A stretch of DNA of 64,000 nucleotides from Amarobacter sp964507025 (lineage in GTDB: Bacteria > Chloroflexota > Dehalococcoidia > Tepidiformales > Tepidiformaceae). A program made the position numbers and the translations under genes. Location of the stretch: the NCBI GenBank assembly GCA_964507025.1, contig CAZDOK010000002.1, positions 124,001-188,000 of the forward strand, given 5' to 3'. The notes beneath the pieces were generated by a model, which saw only the letters and a list, made by a program, of their open reading frames with translations, was not told where the DNA came from and made no database searches. Numbering within the stretch: position 1 is the first letter of the stretch; each line of letters starts with the position of its first letter. Below, one piece after another: positions 1 through 7,725 of this stretch.

Positions 1-40
1 CGATCTCCCGAATGAGGCGTTCGCGGTCGTCGTCAGTCAT
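1..40 (-). CDS. 5' end of a divergent gene, truncated by window edge
   Basis: An ATG on the minus strand at 38-40 is preceded by GAAGG with normal spacing and opens a frame reading MTDDDRERLIREI to the window edge. Only 13 codons are visible, so no function can be assigned. It is divergent from the secreted-protein gene that follows. Confidence 0.35.
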   Translation of the reverse strand, partial: MTDDDRERLIREI

Positions 41-164
41 CGCCTTCGATGGCTGTGAGCGCATGAGGGCTGGCCGGGAGCGCGCGTAACGGCTGCGAAG
101 GCGCGACCTATTGAACTCCCGTGGCAGGATGGACGTTGGAAGAAGCGAAAGGGAGGTCCGCGTC

Positions 165-1493
165 ATGCGAATCGCAACGGTGGCCCTCATCGTTTCGGCG
201 CTCATCGCCATCATGCCCGCATCAGCAGGTGCGCAGGACCCCGGCATGCCCATGGATGCGCGGGTGGAATTGCGGGAGGGCCCAGGAGGCGAGATCCAGG
301 TGGTGGTGCATTGGAGGCCCAGCCCCAACCCGGAGGCCGACTACCAGGTCTGGCGGCGGACACCCTGGGATGTGTCGTTCCAGGTGGCAGAACCGTATGC
401 CGACGTGCCGCGCTCGGCCCGGCTCGCCGATGGCAGCTACGAATTCATCGACCCGGACCCGTTTTCGAATCCTTCGCGGCCGTGCTACATGGTGAGCGCC
501 GTGCTCGATGGGCCTCCCCAGAGCAGTGCCTTGCCGGGCTGCATCCCCACGCTGCCGGAAGCGATGGAACGGTTGGCGCTCGCGGTGCTGCCCGGGCCAT
601 ACCCGGATAGCTGGTACCTCACCGGGACGGGCTTCGCGCCCGGGGCCACCATCGAACTCCAGGAGCCGACCTGCCCGGCGGTGCCGTGCCCCGGCGCCGC
701 GAATATCGCCGCGACGAGGGTGGAGGCGGGGATCGACGGCCGCTTCGCGGCTTTCGCCCAGTTCCCGAAAGGCCAGGCCGAGGGCACGAGGCGGATCGTC
801 GCGTTCGAGCGCGGCTGGCTGCCGTCGCAGCTGGCTGTGGCGCCGTCGGTCGAGGTAGAGGCGGGCCACCCGGGGGCTCCCAGCGGGCACCCCATTTCGA
901 CGCGCACGGGTGAGCTCGCCGTGGACCGGGTGCTCGACGTGCTGGCTTCGGGCGACCCGCTGCAGTTCGCGGATCTCCTCCGATTCAGAGAGCTGCCGAC
1001 GCTGGACGGGACGTCCACCGTGCGCGGACTCCCAAAGGTGACTTGCGGCAATGGCGATGGCCTCGTTGCCGCGCGCGAGGACGTGCCGGTCGCCACCTAC
1101 CTGAACGCCCTCGTGTCGGAATTCTTCGGGCTGCGCATCTATGCGGTGTTTCGCATCGCCCACGCGCCGGGGGAGTGGCGGGCGTTCGAAACCGCGACCC
1201 ACGCGATCGTGCTCGGGTTCGCCCAGGATGGCTACCATCCTCGCGCGGCGGTGCTGGCGGTGAGCGACGCGGGGATTGTGGGCGTCGGGCAGGTGTGCGG
1301 TGCGGTGCCGCCCTACTACCTCCGGAACGTCGATTCGTTCGTGCTGGCGCCGGTGACCACGCCGCTGGCCCCGGCCACAGGGACCGGGGCTTCAGTCCGG
1401 GGTCCGGGTTCGAACCGCGACTACCTTGCGGCGGGATTCGGGATGCTTGCGGCGAGCGCGCTGCTGTGGCTGGAGACGGCCCGGCGATGGTGA
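165..1493 (+). CDS. Secreted or C-terminally anchored protein of unknown function
   Basis: The ATG at 165 was chosen because GGGAGG at 151-156 precedes it and because it starts a clean signal peptide (MRIATVALIVSALIAIMPAS, cleavage likely after AGA). The protein is about 442 aa. Residues about 28-120 look like a fibronectin-type beta domain (HWRPSPNPEADYQVWRR) and about 130-200 like an IPT/TIG-type beta domain (LTGTGFAPGATIEL). The rest is unrecognised. The C terminus has a short hydrophobic segment (YLAAGFGMLAASALLWL) followed by arginines, which suggests membrane anchoring at the cell surface. The frame is open upstream to 111, but that extension would bury the signal peptide. The domain assignments are inferred from pattern only. 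Confidence 0.75.
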   Translation: MRIATVALIVSALIAIMPASAGAQDPGMPMDARVELREGPGGEIQVVVHWRPSPNPEADYQVWRRTPWDVSFQVAEPYADVPRSARLADGSYEFIDPDPFSNPSRPCYMVSAVLDGPPQSSALPGCIPTLPEAMERLALAVLPGPYPDSWYLTGTGFAPGATIELQEPTCPAVPCPGAANIAATRVEAGIDGRFAAFAQFPKGQAEGTRRIVAFERGWLPSQLAVAPSVEVEAGHPGAPSGHPISTRTGELAVDRVLDVLASGDPLQFADLLRFRELPTLDGTSTVRGLPKVTCGNGDGLVAAREDVPVATYLNALVSEFFGLRIYAVFRIAHAPGEWRAFETATHAIVLGFAQDGYHPRAAVLAVSDAGIVGVGQVCGAVPPYYLRNVDSFVLAPVTTPLAPATGTGASVRGPGSNRDYLAAGFGMLAASALLWLETARRW

Positions 1494-1585
1494 TGAGTTC
1501 CAACCGGGGCCGATTCTTCTCGTTGCCTGTTGATTATGTCATGACGCTGATTCGCATTAATTGCTTACGCGTTTAAGCGTTCGCC

Positions 1586-1615
1586 TTGTCCCCCCTTCGC
1601 TCCCCTCCATATAAT
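1586..1615 (+). promoter_or_regulatory. Sigma70-type promoter of dnaN
   Basis: A perfect -10 hexamer TATAAT lies at 1610-1615 with TTGTCC at 1586-1591 as -35 (four of six matches) and an 18-bp spacer. It lies about 40 bp before the dnaN start at 1654. The preceding stretch 1520-1580 is noticeably AT-rich compared with the rest of the window. Confidence 0.65.
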
Positions 1616-1653
1616 CCATGAGATTCGTGGAATCGGATCAGGCGGGTGAACAC

Positions 1654-2799
1654 ATGAAAGTCCAGGTCCTCCAGGAAAACCTTCAGCGCGGGCTCTCGAT
1701 CGTTGGGCGCGCAGTAGCCACGCGCTCGACGCTCCCAATCACGGCGAACGTGCTGGTTTCCACCGATCGGGGGCGCCTCAAGCTGGCGGCAACGGACCTC
1801 GACATCTCCATCTGCGCATGGATTGGGGCGAAGATCGACGAGGAAGGCGCGACGACCGTACCTTCGCGCCTGATTAGCGACTTCGTGGCACAGCTACCCG
1901 CGGCCACCGTTTCGCTGGAGGTGCCCCAGAACGGCCGCCAGCTGCGGCTGGAATGCGCCCGCAACGATTCGACGATCAACGCGATGGACGCCGAGGACTT
2001 CCCGCGCATCCCCGAAATCCGCGACGGAGTGGTGGTACAGTTCGACCCGAAAGCGCTGCGGCGGGCGATCGAACGGGTGGAGTTCGCGGCGGCGACCGAC
2101 GATTCGCGGCCCGTGCTTACGGGCGTGCACATCAAGACCGAGGGTTCGAGGCTGACGATGGCGGCGGCCGACGGGTTCCGGCTGGCGGTGGCCGATATCA
2201 CGCTGCCGGAATCGCCTGCGGAATCGCTCGAGGTGATCGTGCCGGCGCGGGCGCTGCGGGAGCTCTCGCGGCTGGTGGGCGAATCGAATGAGCCGCTGGA
2301 GATGCGCGTGAACCCGCAGCGCACGCAGGTGCTGTTCGCGATGACCGATGTCGAGATGGTGGCGCAGCTCATCCAGGGGACGTTCCCGAACTACAACCAG
2401 CTCATCCCGGCGGAGTACGGGACGAAGGTGCTGGTGAACGTGGACGAGTTCAAGCGCGAAGCGCGAATCGCGGCAATTTTCGCCCGCGACGGGAGCGGCA
2501 TCATCCGGCTCCAGATGGCGCCGGGCGAAGCCGGCATGCCAGGCCAGCTGACCATCAGCGCGCGTGCCGACGAGATCGGCGACAACGAGGGGAAGATCGA
2601 CGCGCGGGTAGAGGGCGACGCATCGAAGATCGCGTTCAACAGCCGGTATCTGCAGGACGTGCTGAACGTGCTAACGGGCTCAGTGGCGCTGGAGATGACG
2701 AGCCCCTCGAGCCAGGGGGTGTTCCGTCCGGTGGACGAGAACGGGGTGTCGGAGCCGGGCTACGTGCACGTGGTGATGCCAATGTTTGTACAATGGTGA
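1654..2799 (+). CDS. dnaN: DNA polymerase III beta subunit (sliding clamp)
   Basis: The ring-shaped clamp tethers the replicative polymerase to DNA. The product is 382 aa, the family's normal length, and starts with the conserved MKVQVLQENLQRGLSIVGRA. The three-domain clamp fold is covered throughout (for example DSRPVLTGVHI at the start of domain 2 and YLQDVLNVLTG in domain 3). The ATG at 1654 is preferred to an in-frame ATG at 1618, which lies only a few bases from the -10 box. The last codons (VVMPMFVQW-stop) lie inside the phage attachment repeat. The clamp tail is therefore encoded up to the prophage junction but is kept intact. dnaA is not adjacent. Confidence 0.97.
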   Translation: MKVQVLQENLQRGLSIVGRAVATRSTLPITANVLVSTDRGRLKLAATDLDISICAWIGAKIDEEGATTVPSRLISDFVAQLPAATVSLEVPQNGRQLRLECARNDSTINAMDAEDFPRIPEIRDGVVVQFDPKALRRAIERVEFAAATDDSRPVLTGVHIKTEGSRLTMAAADGFRLAVADITLPESPAESLEVIVPARALRELSRLVGESNEPLEMRVNPQRTQVLFAMTDVEMVAQLIQGTFPNYNQLIPAEYGTKVLVNVDEFKREARIAAIFARDGSGIIRLQMAPGEAGMPGQLTISARADEIGDNEGKIDARVEGDASKIAFNSRYLQDVLNVLTGSVALEMTSPSSQGVFRPVDENGVSEPGYVHVVMPMFVQW

Positions 2800-4336
2800 G
2801 TATGTCATCCTGACATACTGAATCTGGAGAGCCCTGTAGCGCCGGGATCGAGCCCGTGATCTCGGCCCGATCGGGCGCCGCCGTCACGGTGACGTCGAGG
2901 GCCTGGAGCATCAGCCGGAAGTCCTCGTCCGCCGCTGACGCGAGCCACTGACGGAGCACCGCGACGGCCGCGAACACGTCCGTAAGGCTCGGCGCCGGGG
3001 GCTGCCCGGCTGGCGCGACCGCCCTACGTAGCCGCAGTAGGCCTTCGAGGCGATTCCGCTCCTCGGCCAATCGCGCACTCTCGCTCTGGAGGACCTCCTC
3101 CGGGAGCCCACCGGAAACGAAGAGCCGCGCGAGCCGCTTCTGCTGTTCGAGGACCTCAGCGAGTTGTCGCTCGGCTTCCTCGTCCAGATCGACGGTGGCC
3201 TCGGCGCTTCGCTGGGCGCTCGCCTGGCGGAGGATGGTGTCCGGGTCAGCGAGGACGCGGACGATCTCCTCTCGCACGGCATCCTCAAGCGTTTCGCCCC
3301 GGACGTAGGTCGAATCGCACTTCCCCTCGAAACCCCCTGAGAAGCTTCGGCGGCACCGGTAGTACCGATAACGTCCCTGCTGCATCGACTGGCCAACCAT
3401 CGGCGTCCCACACGCCATGCATCGAACGTGACCGCGGAGGCGGTAGTCGTGTGTCGGCTGGCCGCGCAGCTGGCGCTCCGGTGCCTGAAGGAGCACTTGG
3501 GCGCTCTCCCACGTAGGCCGGCCGATGATCGCAGGGGTCGCGTCCTCGACCTCAATCCAGTCGGCTTCGTCGCGGGTGGTCACACGGCGGCGCTTCTTTC
3601 CCGTGCGGGGGTCCCGGACCGAGGTGACCTTGGTGCGGCGATAGACGGTGCGGCCGGTATATGTCTCGTTCATCAGCACCCGGCGGACCGTGAGCGGGTG
3701 CCAGAAGCCGCCGCCCATTGCCGGGATGGCGTCCCGGTTGAGTTCACCAGCGATGCGGGAGCATCCGGCGCCAGCGCAAAACGATTCGAAGACGCGGCGG
3801 ACGACTGCGGCCTGGACCGCGTCGACCTCGCGCCGACCCGTCGCCGGGTCGTAGCGGTAGCCGTAGATGCCCCTCCCGGTCGCCTGCGGGATCTTGCCGG
3901 ACCGGGCTCGCTCCGCCTTGCCGCGCATCGTCCGCTCGGCGATCTTCTCGCGCTCGACCTCCGCCGTGAACGCCCGGGCGGCGAGGATGAACCGCCCGAT
4001 CGCCGTGTCCTCGAAGCGCTCGGTCACGAACTCGAACTTCACGCCCCAGCCCTCGGCCTCGTCGAAGAGGACGCCGATGTGGTTCTGGTGCCGCGAGAGA
4101 CGGTCGACGGCATAGGCGAGGACGACGTCGCACTCGGCGGCGCGGAACGACTGGCGGACCCGCTCGATGCCCGGGCGTTCGAGGGAGAAGCCGCTCGCGG
4201 AATCGCGAACCGTCGCCACGACGCTCCATCCCGCCGCGGCGGCGTACTCGGCGCAGGCGCGGACCTGGGTGTCGAGCGAAGTGCCGTCCCGCTCCTGGGC
4301 GTCCGTCGAGACTCGGACGTAGATCATCGCGCGCAT
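2636..4336 (-). CDS. Large serine recombinase (phage integrase)
   Basis: It catalyses site-specific integration and excision through a Ser-DNA intermediate. Domains in order: resolvase catalytic domain (Ser10 in MIYVRVST; arginine motif AVDRLSRHQNH), recombinase domain (GYRYDPATGRREV to about residue 290), zinc ribbon (CMACG...YYRC...C), a coiled coil (about 385-440), and a C-terminal segment ending in the family-typical G-SIP. The ATG at 4336 is chosen because GGGAGGA precedes it. The frame does not stop before the att site: it runs through the core and 50 further codons antisense to dnaN. In the excised circle the same frame would instead read the other phage end and stop after 28 codons. 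It is convergent with dnaN. Confidence 0.93.
   Translation of the reverse strand: MRAMIYVRVSTDAQERDGTSLDTQVRACAEYAAAAGWSVVATVRDSASGFSLERPGIERVRQSFRAAECDVVLAYAVDRLSRHQNHIGVLFDEAEGWGVKFEFVTERFEDTAIGRFILAARAFTAEVEREKIAERTMRGKAERARSGKIPQATGRGIYGYRYDPATGRREVDAVQAAVVRRVFESFCAGAGCSRIAGELNRDAIPAMGGGFWHPLTVRRVLMNETYTGRTVYRRTKVTSVRDPRTGKKRRRVTTRDEADWIEVEDATPAIIGRPTWESAQVLLQAPERQLRGQPTHDYRLRGHVRCMACGTPMVGQSMQQGRYRYYRCRRSFSGGFEGKCDSTYVRGETLEDAVREEIVRVLADPDTILRQASAQRSAEATVDLDEEAERQLAEVLEQQKRLARLFVSGGLPEEVLQSESARLAEERNRLEGLLRLRRAVAPAGQPPAPSLTDVFAAVAVLRQWLASAADEDFRLMLQALDVTVTAAPDRAEITGSIPALQGSPDSVCQDDILTIVQTLASPRARSPAPTPRSRPPDGTPPGSRGSSSPAPLSPLARSARPADTGC
2772..2800 (+). repeat. attL: left attachment repeat overlapping the dnaN stop
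   Basis: This 29-bp repeat matches 42831-42859 with two mismatches (2781 A/G and 2787 T/C). Both mismatches are synonymous in the dnaN frame (Pro and Phe codons). The last 13 bp (GTACAATGGTGAG) are identical, so the strand exchange must lie in or next to this core. The core contains the dnaN stop TGA. It also includes the palindrome TTGTACAA at 2786-2793. Confidence 0.9.
2801..2817. repeat. Perfect inverted repeat next to the att core
   Basis: TATGTCA and TGACATA flank a 3-bp spacer immediately phage-side of the attL core. Serine-integrase attP sites carry inverted arms around the core, so this is a plausible integrase-binding arm. There is no T-run, so it is not an obvious terminator for dnaN. 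Confidence 0.55.
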
Positions 4337-4390
4337 AGCTTCCTCCCGGGGCGCCGTCGCCCCAAACACGAATCTACTCGCTCACGAGCC

Positions 4391-5338
4391 TCATGAGTCA
4401 GCCGGCGTGCGCCGGTCAGGGCCGCCGACGTTCACGAGCGTGCTACACGAACCGTCCGACATCCGGCTCTTGATGCGGTCGGGCAACTCGATGAGTCCGG
4501 CGTTCGTCGTGACCACGAGCGGGCGCAGGTCGCGGTAACGCTCGTCGATGAGCCGGAAGAGCCGCTCCTCCGCCCACTCGCTCGACTTGTGCGTGCCGAG
4601 GTCGTCCAGGACGAGGACCGCGCACTGGCGCAGCTGGGCGTCGACCGACTCCACGGTCTCGGTGGCACGGTCCTCGTCGAAGGTCGCCCGGTAGCGGTCG
4701 AGCAGATCGACGACCGGCCAGAACTGCCCGCGCTGGCCGTGCCGCTCGAACACCTCGTGGAGGATGCCGCAGGCGAGGTGGGTCTTGCCCACGCCCTTGT
4801 TCCCCGAGAGCAGGAGCAGCGGCTTCTCCGGCGGCCAACGGACGACGTAGGTCTGTGCCGCGAGACGGGGCCGGCCGTTGTCCGGCAGCCAGGTCACGAT
4901 CCGCGACTCGCGGAACTTCGCCGGGATGCGCATCCGGTGCGCAACCGTCTCCGGGGACTCGGCGAGGGCTGGGCTGCCAGCGCAGGCCGGGCAGGGGTGG
5001 GCTCGTCCGAACCCGTCCTCGCCACGGCGCCGGGCGAACCGCACGAAGTGCGAGTCTTCGCAGGTGCAGCAGTCGTGCATGACCGGCTGGCCGAGGTCGT
5101 CAAACGGCAGGGCGCGGTCGCAGCGCGGACAGCTGGCATCGTCACTCCACGAGGAGGCCGCGGCGGCGGAGGGACTCTTCGGTGATTGGCTCCTGGGCGT
5201 TGCAGCGCTCGCACCAGCCGGGGAGATTGCACCAGTCGTGAGGCTTCCCAGTAACCCGGCAAGGCTCTTCGGCTCGCCCCCGCGCTGGCCGGCCGACGGA
5301 TTGGCGCTGCTCGCTTCGCGCTCGTGGTTCGCGTCCAT
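4391..5338 (-). CDS. DnaC/IstB-like helicase loader ATPase
   Basis: It probably loads the replicative helicase at the phage origin. An N-terminal Cys cluster (CPRC...CCTC...CPAC, a zinc-binding look) is followed by an AAA+ core with Walker A GNKGVGKTH, Walker B VLVLDDLG and a sensor region VVTTNAG. It is 315 aa if started at the ATG at 5338, which has GGAGG just upstream. That start makes it overlap the upstream initiator gene by 197 bp, and its first 65 residues are low-complexity. No in-frame ATG or GTG start was found nearer the Cys cluster. The DnaD-like gene followed by a DnaC-like gene is the standard phage initiator and loader pair. Confidence 0.85.
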   Translation of the reverse strand: MDANHEREASSANPSAGQRGGEPKSLAGLLGSLTTGAISPAGASAATPRSQSPKSPSAAAASSWSDDASCPRCDRALPFDDLGQPVMHDCCTCEDSHFVRFARRRGEDGFGRAHPCPACAGSPALAESPETVAHRMRIPAKFRESRIVTWLPDNGRPRLAAQTYVVRWPPEKPLLLLSGNKGVGKTHLACGILHEVFERHGQRGQFWPVVDLLDRYRATFDEDRATETVESVDAQLRQCAVLVLDDLGTHKSSEWAEERLFRLIDERYRDLRPLVVTTNAGLIELPDRIKSRMSDGSCSTLVNVGGPDRRTPADS

Positions 5339-5990
5339 GCAGCCTCCAGCGCTCGATGATTGCCTTGGTGTACTTCCAGGCCTTGCTGCCGTTTGCGCCG
5401 GTTTCAGCGATGGCGTCGAGCAGCCACTCGGCCGGCGTGCTCTGACCGAGCTCGCTGTCCAGCCAGTCGGCCAGCGCTGGCGTGACGGTCGTTCCGGTAG
5501 ATCGCTCCCAGTGCCGCAGCAGCGGCGGCAGCGGGTCCTCCGGAGGAGGCCCGGGATCTGCTACCGCTACCGGATCTGGATCTGGTACCGGATCTGGATC
5601 TGCTACTGGATCGGCGAGGCTCTTCTCGTGCTCGACCGGGGCCGGCCCGGTGCCAGCCTTGTCCTGGCCCGGTGCCCGAATGGTGCTCGCCGGTTCCCGC
5701 ACGTGGGGTGACTGGTGCTTGGCGAAGTTGACGACCTGGATGTAGCGGCGCCCCTCAGATTCAAATCGGAGGATGAAGCCGGCCTCATGGAGGCCCTGGA
5801 GGAGCCGGTCTACGTTGACCTTGTCGTAGGGAAGGATTTCGACCTTCAGGCGCGCCGGATCATCGACGAGTCGTCCTTCGCGGTCTGCGACGCACCACAA
5901 CCCTTGAAACATCAGTCGAGCACCCATGGACAACCGACCAAGGGCCGAATTGGTGAAGAAACCGGGCTTCAAGAGTCGTGCTCGGGGCAT
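5142..5990 (-). CDS. Phage replication initiator with DnaD-like C-terminal domain
   Basis: The 282-aa protein has an N-terminal winged-helix type domain typical of phage initiators (GRLSMGARLMFQGLWCVADR, then HEAGFILRFESEGRRYIQVVNF). A Pro/Asp-rich linker follows (ADPDPVPDPDPVAVADP). The C-terminal part has a DnaD-like pattern (NGSKAWKYTKAIIERW), and the tail carries a Cys motif (DWCNLPGWCERC). The linker is encoded by a tandem DNA repeat (5568-5602). The upstream LexA-like gene ends at 5991, so the two abut. The product probably binds the origin and recruits the DnaC-like loader encoded downstream. Confidence 0.75.
   Translation of the reverse strand: MPRARLLKPGFFTNSALGRLSMGARLMFQGLWCVADREGRLVDDPARLKVEILPYDKVNVDRLLQGLHEAGFILRFESEGRRYIQVVNFAKHQSPHVREPASTIRAPGQDKAGTGPAPVEHEKSLADPVADPDPVPDPDPVAVADPGPPPEDPLPPLLRHWERSTGTTVTPALADWLDSELGQSTPAEWLLDAIAETGANGSKAWKYTKAIIERWRLHGREPRARSEQRQSVGRPARGRAEEPCRVTGKPHDWCNLPGWCERCNAQEPITEESLRRRGLLVE
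5568..5602. repeat. Tandem 18-bp repeat inside the initiator gene
   Basis: A 17-nt block (TACCGGATCTGGATCTG) occurs at 5568-5584 and again, identical, at 5586-5602, with a diverged relative just upstream (GGATCTGCTACCG). It encodes the Asp-Pro linker. Repeats inside an initiator gene can be origin iterons, as in lambda O; here that role is only inferred. Confidence 0.6.
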
Positions 5991-6200
5991 TCAGGGAGTC
6001 CGTTCGAGGATGCGGATGGTGCGGGCGGCGCCGGGAAGGGAGTCGATCGCACCCATCGCACGCAGGCGGGCGAGGTGGTAGGCGACAACCGAGGTCGAGG
6101 TGAGATGGCACCCGACCTGGATGTCGCGCACGGTTGGCGGGTAGCCCCACTCGTCGACGTACTCCTCGCAGAAGCGGAGGACCTGGTAGGTCGTGCTCAC
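5991..6200 (-). CDS. LexA-like winged-helix protein lacking the peptidase domain
   Basis: The 69-aa product (VLRFCEEYVDEWGYPPTVRDI...) matches the LexA DNA-binding domain pattern, ending in an arginine and isoleucine-rich wing. No S24 peptidase part follows, so it cannot self-cleave. The GTG at 6200 is chosen because it overlaps the upstream stop as GTGA, the coupling style used along this operon. Longer in-frame starts run through the preceding small gene. It is likely a regulator of the phage early region. Confidence 0.65.
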   Translation of the reverse strand: MSTTYQVLRFCEEYVDEWGYPPTVRDIQVGCHLTSTSVVAYHLARLRAMGAIDSLPGAARTIRILERTP

Positions 6201-6370
6201 GGGAGCCACTGCCTCGGGGCGCCGAACGCCCGATGCACCCGCGGCTCCTCGTCCTCCACGAAAGGGACGAAGCGGTCGCAGCGGCAACCCCAGGAGTGAC
6301 AGCGCCGCACGAGGCGGACGAGTTCGTGGACCCGGTGCCACCCACGCGGATGGCCGCAAATGCAGGTCAT
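6197..6370 (-). CDS. Small Cys/His-rich protein (57 aa), probable zinc finger
   Basis: The frame starts at an ATG that overlaps the upstream stop (ATGA at 6367-6370) and ends in a TGA that overlaps the next GTG (GTGA at 6197-6200). It is thus translationally coupled on both sides. The protein begins MTCICGHPRGWHRVHE and continues CHSWGCRCDRF. The CxCxH plus CxxxxCxC arrangement would bind one zinc. It resembles small Cys-rich proteins common in actinobacterial-type phages, but I cannot name a function. Confidence 0.7.
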   Translation of the reverse strand: MTCICGHPRGWHRVHELVRLVRRCHSWGCRCDRFVPFVEDEEPRVHRAFGAPRQWLP

Positions 6371-7131
6371 CGCTCGTCCTCCGGCGGCTCCATCGAACCC
6401 GCGACCCGCTCGGCCTTGTCGCGCATGAGGTTGAGAAGGTCCTCGATCGCCGCGTTGTCCAGGTGCGCGAGGCTGCTTGTCCCGGCGAGCACGTGCACGG
6501 ACCTCTGGTCGAACCCGAGGCGCTTGGCCTCCGCCCAGAACGCGCTCCAGTTCACGCGGCCGCCGCGCTCGGCGACGACTGGCCGCGGGCGCGCCGCGGC
6601 CGGCTCGACGACCTCGCCGGTCTCCGGATCGACGGTGACCGGACGGGCATCCGGCACGGAGACGACCTCCGTCTCGTCCAGCCAGCCGAGGCCGGCGACG
6701 CTCAGCGTCACCCGCCGCTTCGCCTTCGTTTCGGCCTTCATGAGGGCGTTGGCGAGGTTCTCGCCCTGGAGCCCTTTGACGTTAACGGCGCCGACGGACT
6801 CGTCCGTGCGGCCGTCCTTGCCCACGGCCTTCGCCGTCACGACGTAGAGGCCGGCGTCCTGGAGGAACTCGCGTGCCGAGATTTCGACGCTGATGCCCCG
6901 GCTGGCGCGCAGCTGGTCGGTGGCGTCCTTGCGGGCGTAGAGCGTCAACCGGTTGTTGAGCATGAGGTACTCGAACGGCTTGGTGAGCGGGTTGAGCCCG
7001 AGGCTCTCGCAGACGGTGCGGTAGTAGCTCACCCGCTCCTCGGGCTGAAGGCGGGCGAGGTCGCCCTGGATGACGACGCTCTCAACGACGGCCGCGAACT
7101 CCTCCGGCCGCTCGGCAACTACCTGGGTCAC
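6367..7131 (-). CDS. RecT-like single-strand annealing protein (putative)
   Basis: The protein is 254 aa from the GTG at 7131, which has AGGAGG 7 nt upstream and overlaps the previous stop (GTGA). The core (PLTKPFEYLMLNNRLTLYAR, a DGRTDESVGAV block, then ANALMKAETKAKRRVTLS and GLGWLDETEV) has the layout of phage annealing proteins of the RecT type. The C-terminal 70 residues resemble the helical tail of phage recombination proteins. It would act in phage recombination or replication restart. The family assignment is from memory of the pattern, so it is moderate. Confidence 0.55.
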   Translation of the reverse strand: MTQVVAERPEEFAAVVESVVIQGDLARLQPEERVSYYRTVCESLGLNPLTKPFEYLMLNNRLTLYARKDATDQLRASRGISVEISAREFLQDAGLYVVTAKAVGKDGRTDESVGAVNVKGLQGENLANALMKAETKAKRRVTLSVAGLGWLDETEVVSVPDARPVTVDPETGEVVEPAAARPRPVVAERGGRVNWSAFWAEAKRLGFDQRSVHVLAGTSSLAHLDNAAIEDLLNLMRDKAERVAGSMEPPEDER

Positions 7132-7358
7132 TCGGTTCCTCCTGTCAGCGGCGCGCCGCTGTCCTCGAGCCGGCCCGCCTCGATGCGTCCCTGCCGGCTG
7201 ATTGCGTGGGCCTCGTCGGAGCCGAGCACGCGGCGCCACTCACCGAGCAAGAACTCGATCAGCCAGGCGGTGTCCTTGTGCTCGTACCGGCGGAAGAGGC
7301 GATGGGCGACGGTGAACTCTTGCCGTGCGCGTTCGGCCTCGGCGGGTGCTCCGGTCAT
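7128..7358 (-). CDS. Hypothetical phage early protein (76 aa)
   Basis: It starts at the ATG at 7358, which overlaps the upstream stop (ATGA), and ends overlapping the GTG of the annealing-protein gene. The sequence is charged and helical (AEAERARQEFTVAHRLFRRY), with WLIEFLLGEWRRVLG in the middle. There is no recognised domain. Its position suggests a DNA-metabolism accessory role. Confidence 0.6.
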   Translation of the reverse strand: MTGAPAEAERARQEFTVAHRLFRRYEHKDTAWLIEFLLGEWRRVLGSDEAHAISRQGRIEAGRLEDSGAPLTGGTE

Positions 7359-7561
7359 GCGACCTCGACGGTGATGTCGAGACGGCGGCACCAGCGCCAG
7401 AGGGTGTTGCGGGTCACGCCGATGGAGCGCGCCGCGTCTTCGTTGGTGGGCCACTCACCGAGGACATCGACGAGGTAGGCCCGCGGCTCGCGGCCTGCTT
7501 CGGCCGCCTTGTCGCGGAGGAGCTTCGGTAGCGGCTTCGAGCGCCGCGCGATAGTGGTCAC
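7355..7561 (-). CDS. Small helix-turn-helix protein, first gene of the early operon
   Basis: It is 68 aa from the GTG at 7561, preceded by AAAGGTGG. The C-terminal half is a compact HTH (NEDAARSIGVTRNTLWRWCR) of the Fis/resolvase-like type. As the first gene of the leftward early operon, divergent from the XRE repressor, it is a candidate Cro-like or excisionase-like regulator. Confidence 0.65.
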   Translation of the reverse strand: MTTIARRSKPLPKLLRDKAAEAGREPRAYLVDVLGEWPTNEDAARSIGVTRNTLWRWCRRLDITVEVA

Positions 7562-7725
7562 CTGGCCACCACCTTTCGTCGGGGTACGCTGTGCGCCTAG
7601 GCAGAACAGCACATTTGTTCTAAGGTCTGCCCTGTCCCTCGCGCAAGGGCTTGTTAGCGCTCCGGCGCAAATGAGACGGAACTTGACGCGTTCGGAAAGA
7701 CAGCACACGAGACGGGAGGCCACTG
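7562..7725. promoter_or_regulatory. Divergent early/immunity control region with operator-like dyads
   Basis: This 164-bp region separates the leftward early operon from the rightward repressor. AGAACA at 7603-7608 and TGTTCT at 7616-7621 form a perfect dyad around a 7-bp centre. A second GAAC-n7-GTTC dyad lies about 70 bp further right, before the repressor. These are likely operators for the XRE repressor. I could not fix -35/-10 boxes confidently on either strand. Confidence 0.55.

Noticed and set aside
1500..1653. Chromosomal origin next to dnaN
   Set aside because: The gap is AT-rich but no DnaA-box cluster (TTATCCACA-like) is visible and dnaA is not adjacent.
4391..4440. Frameshift at the C terminus of the DnaC-like ATPase
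   Set aside because: The tail after VVTTNAG is short but still reads DRIKSRMSDGS, as in normal loaders, so the gene appears intact.
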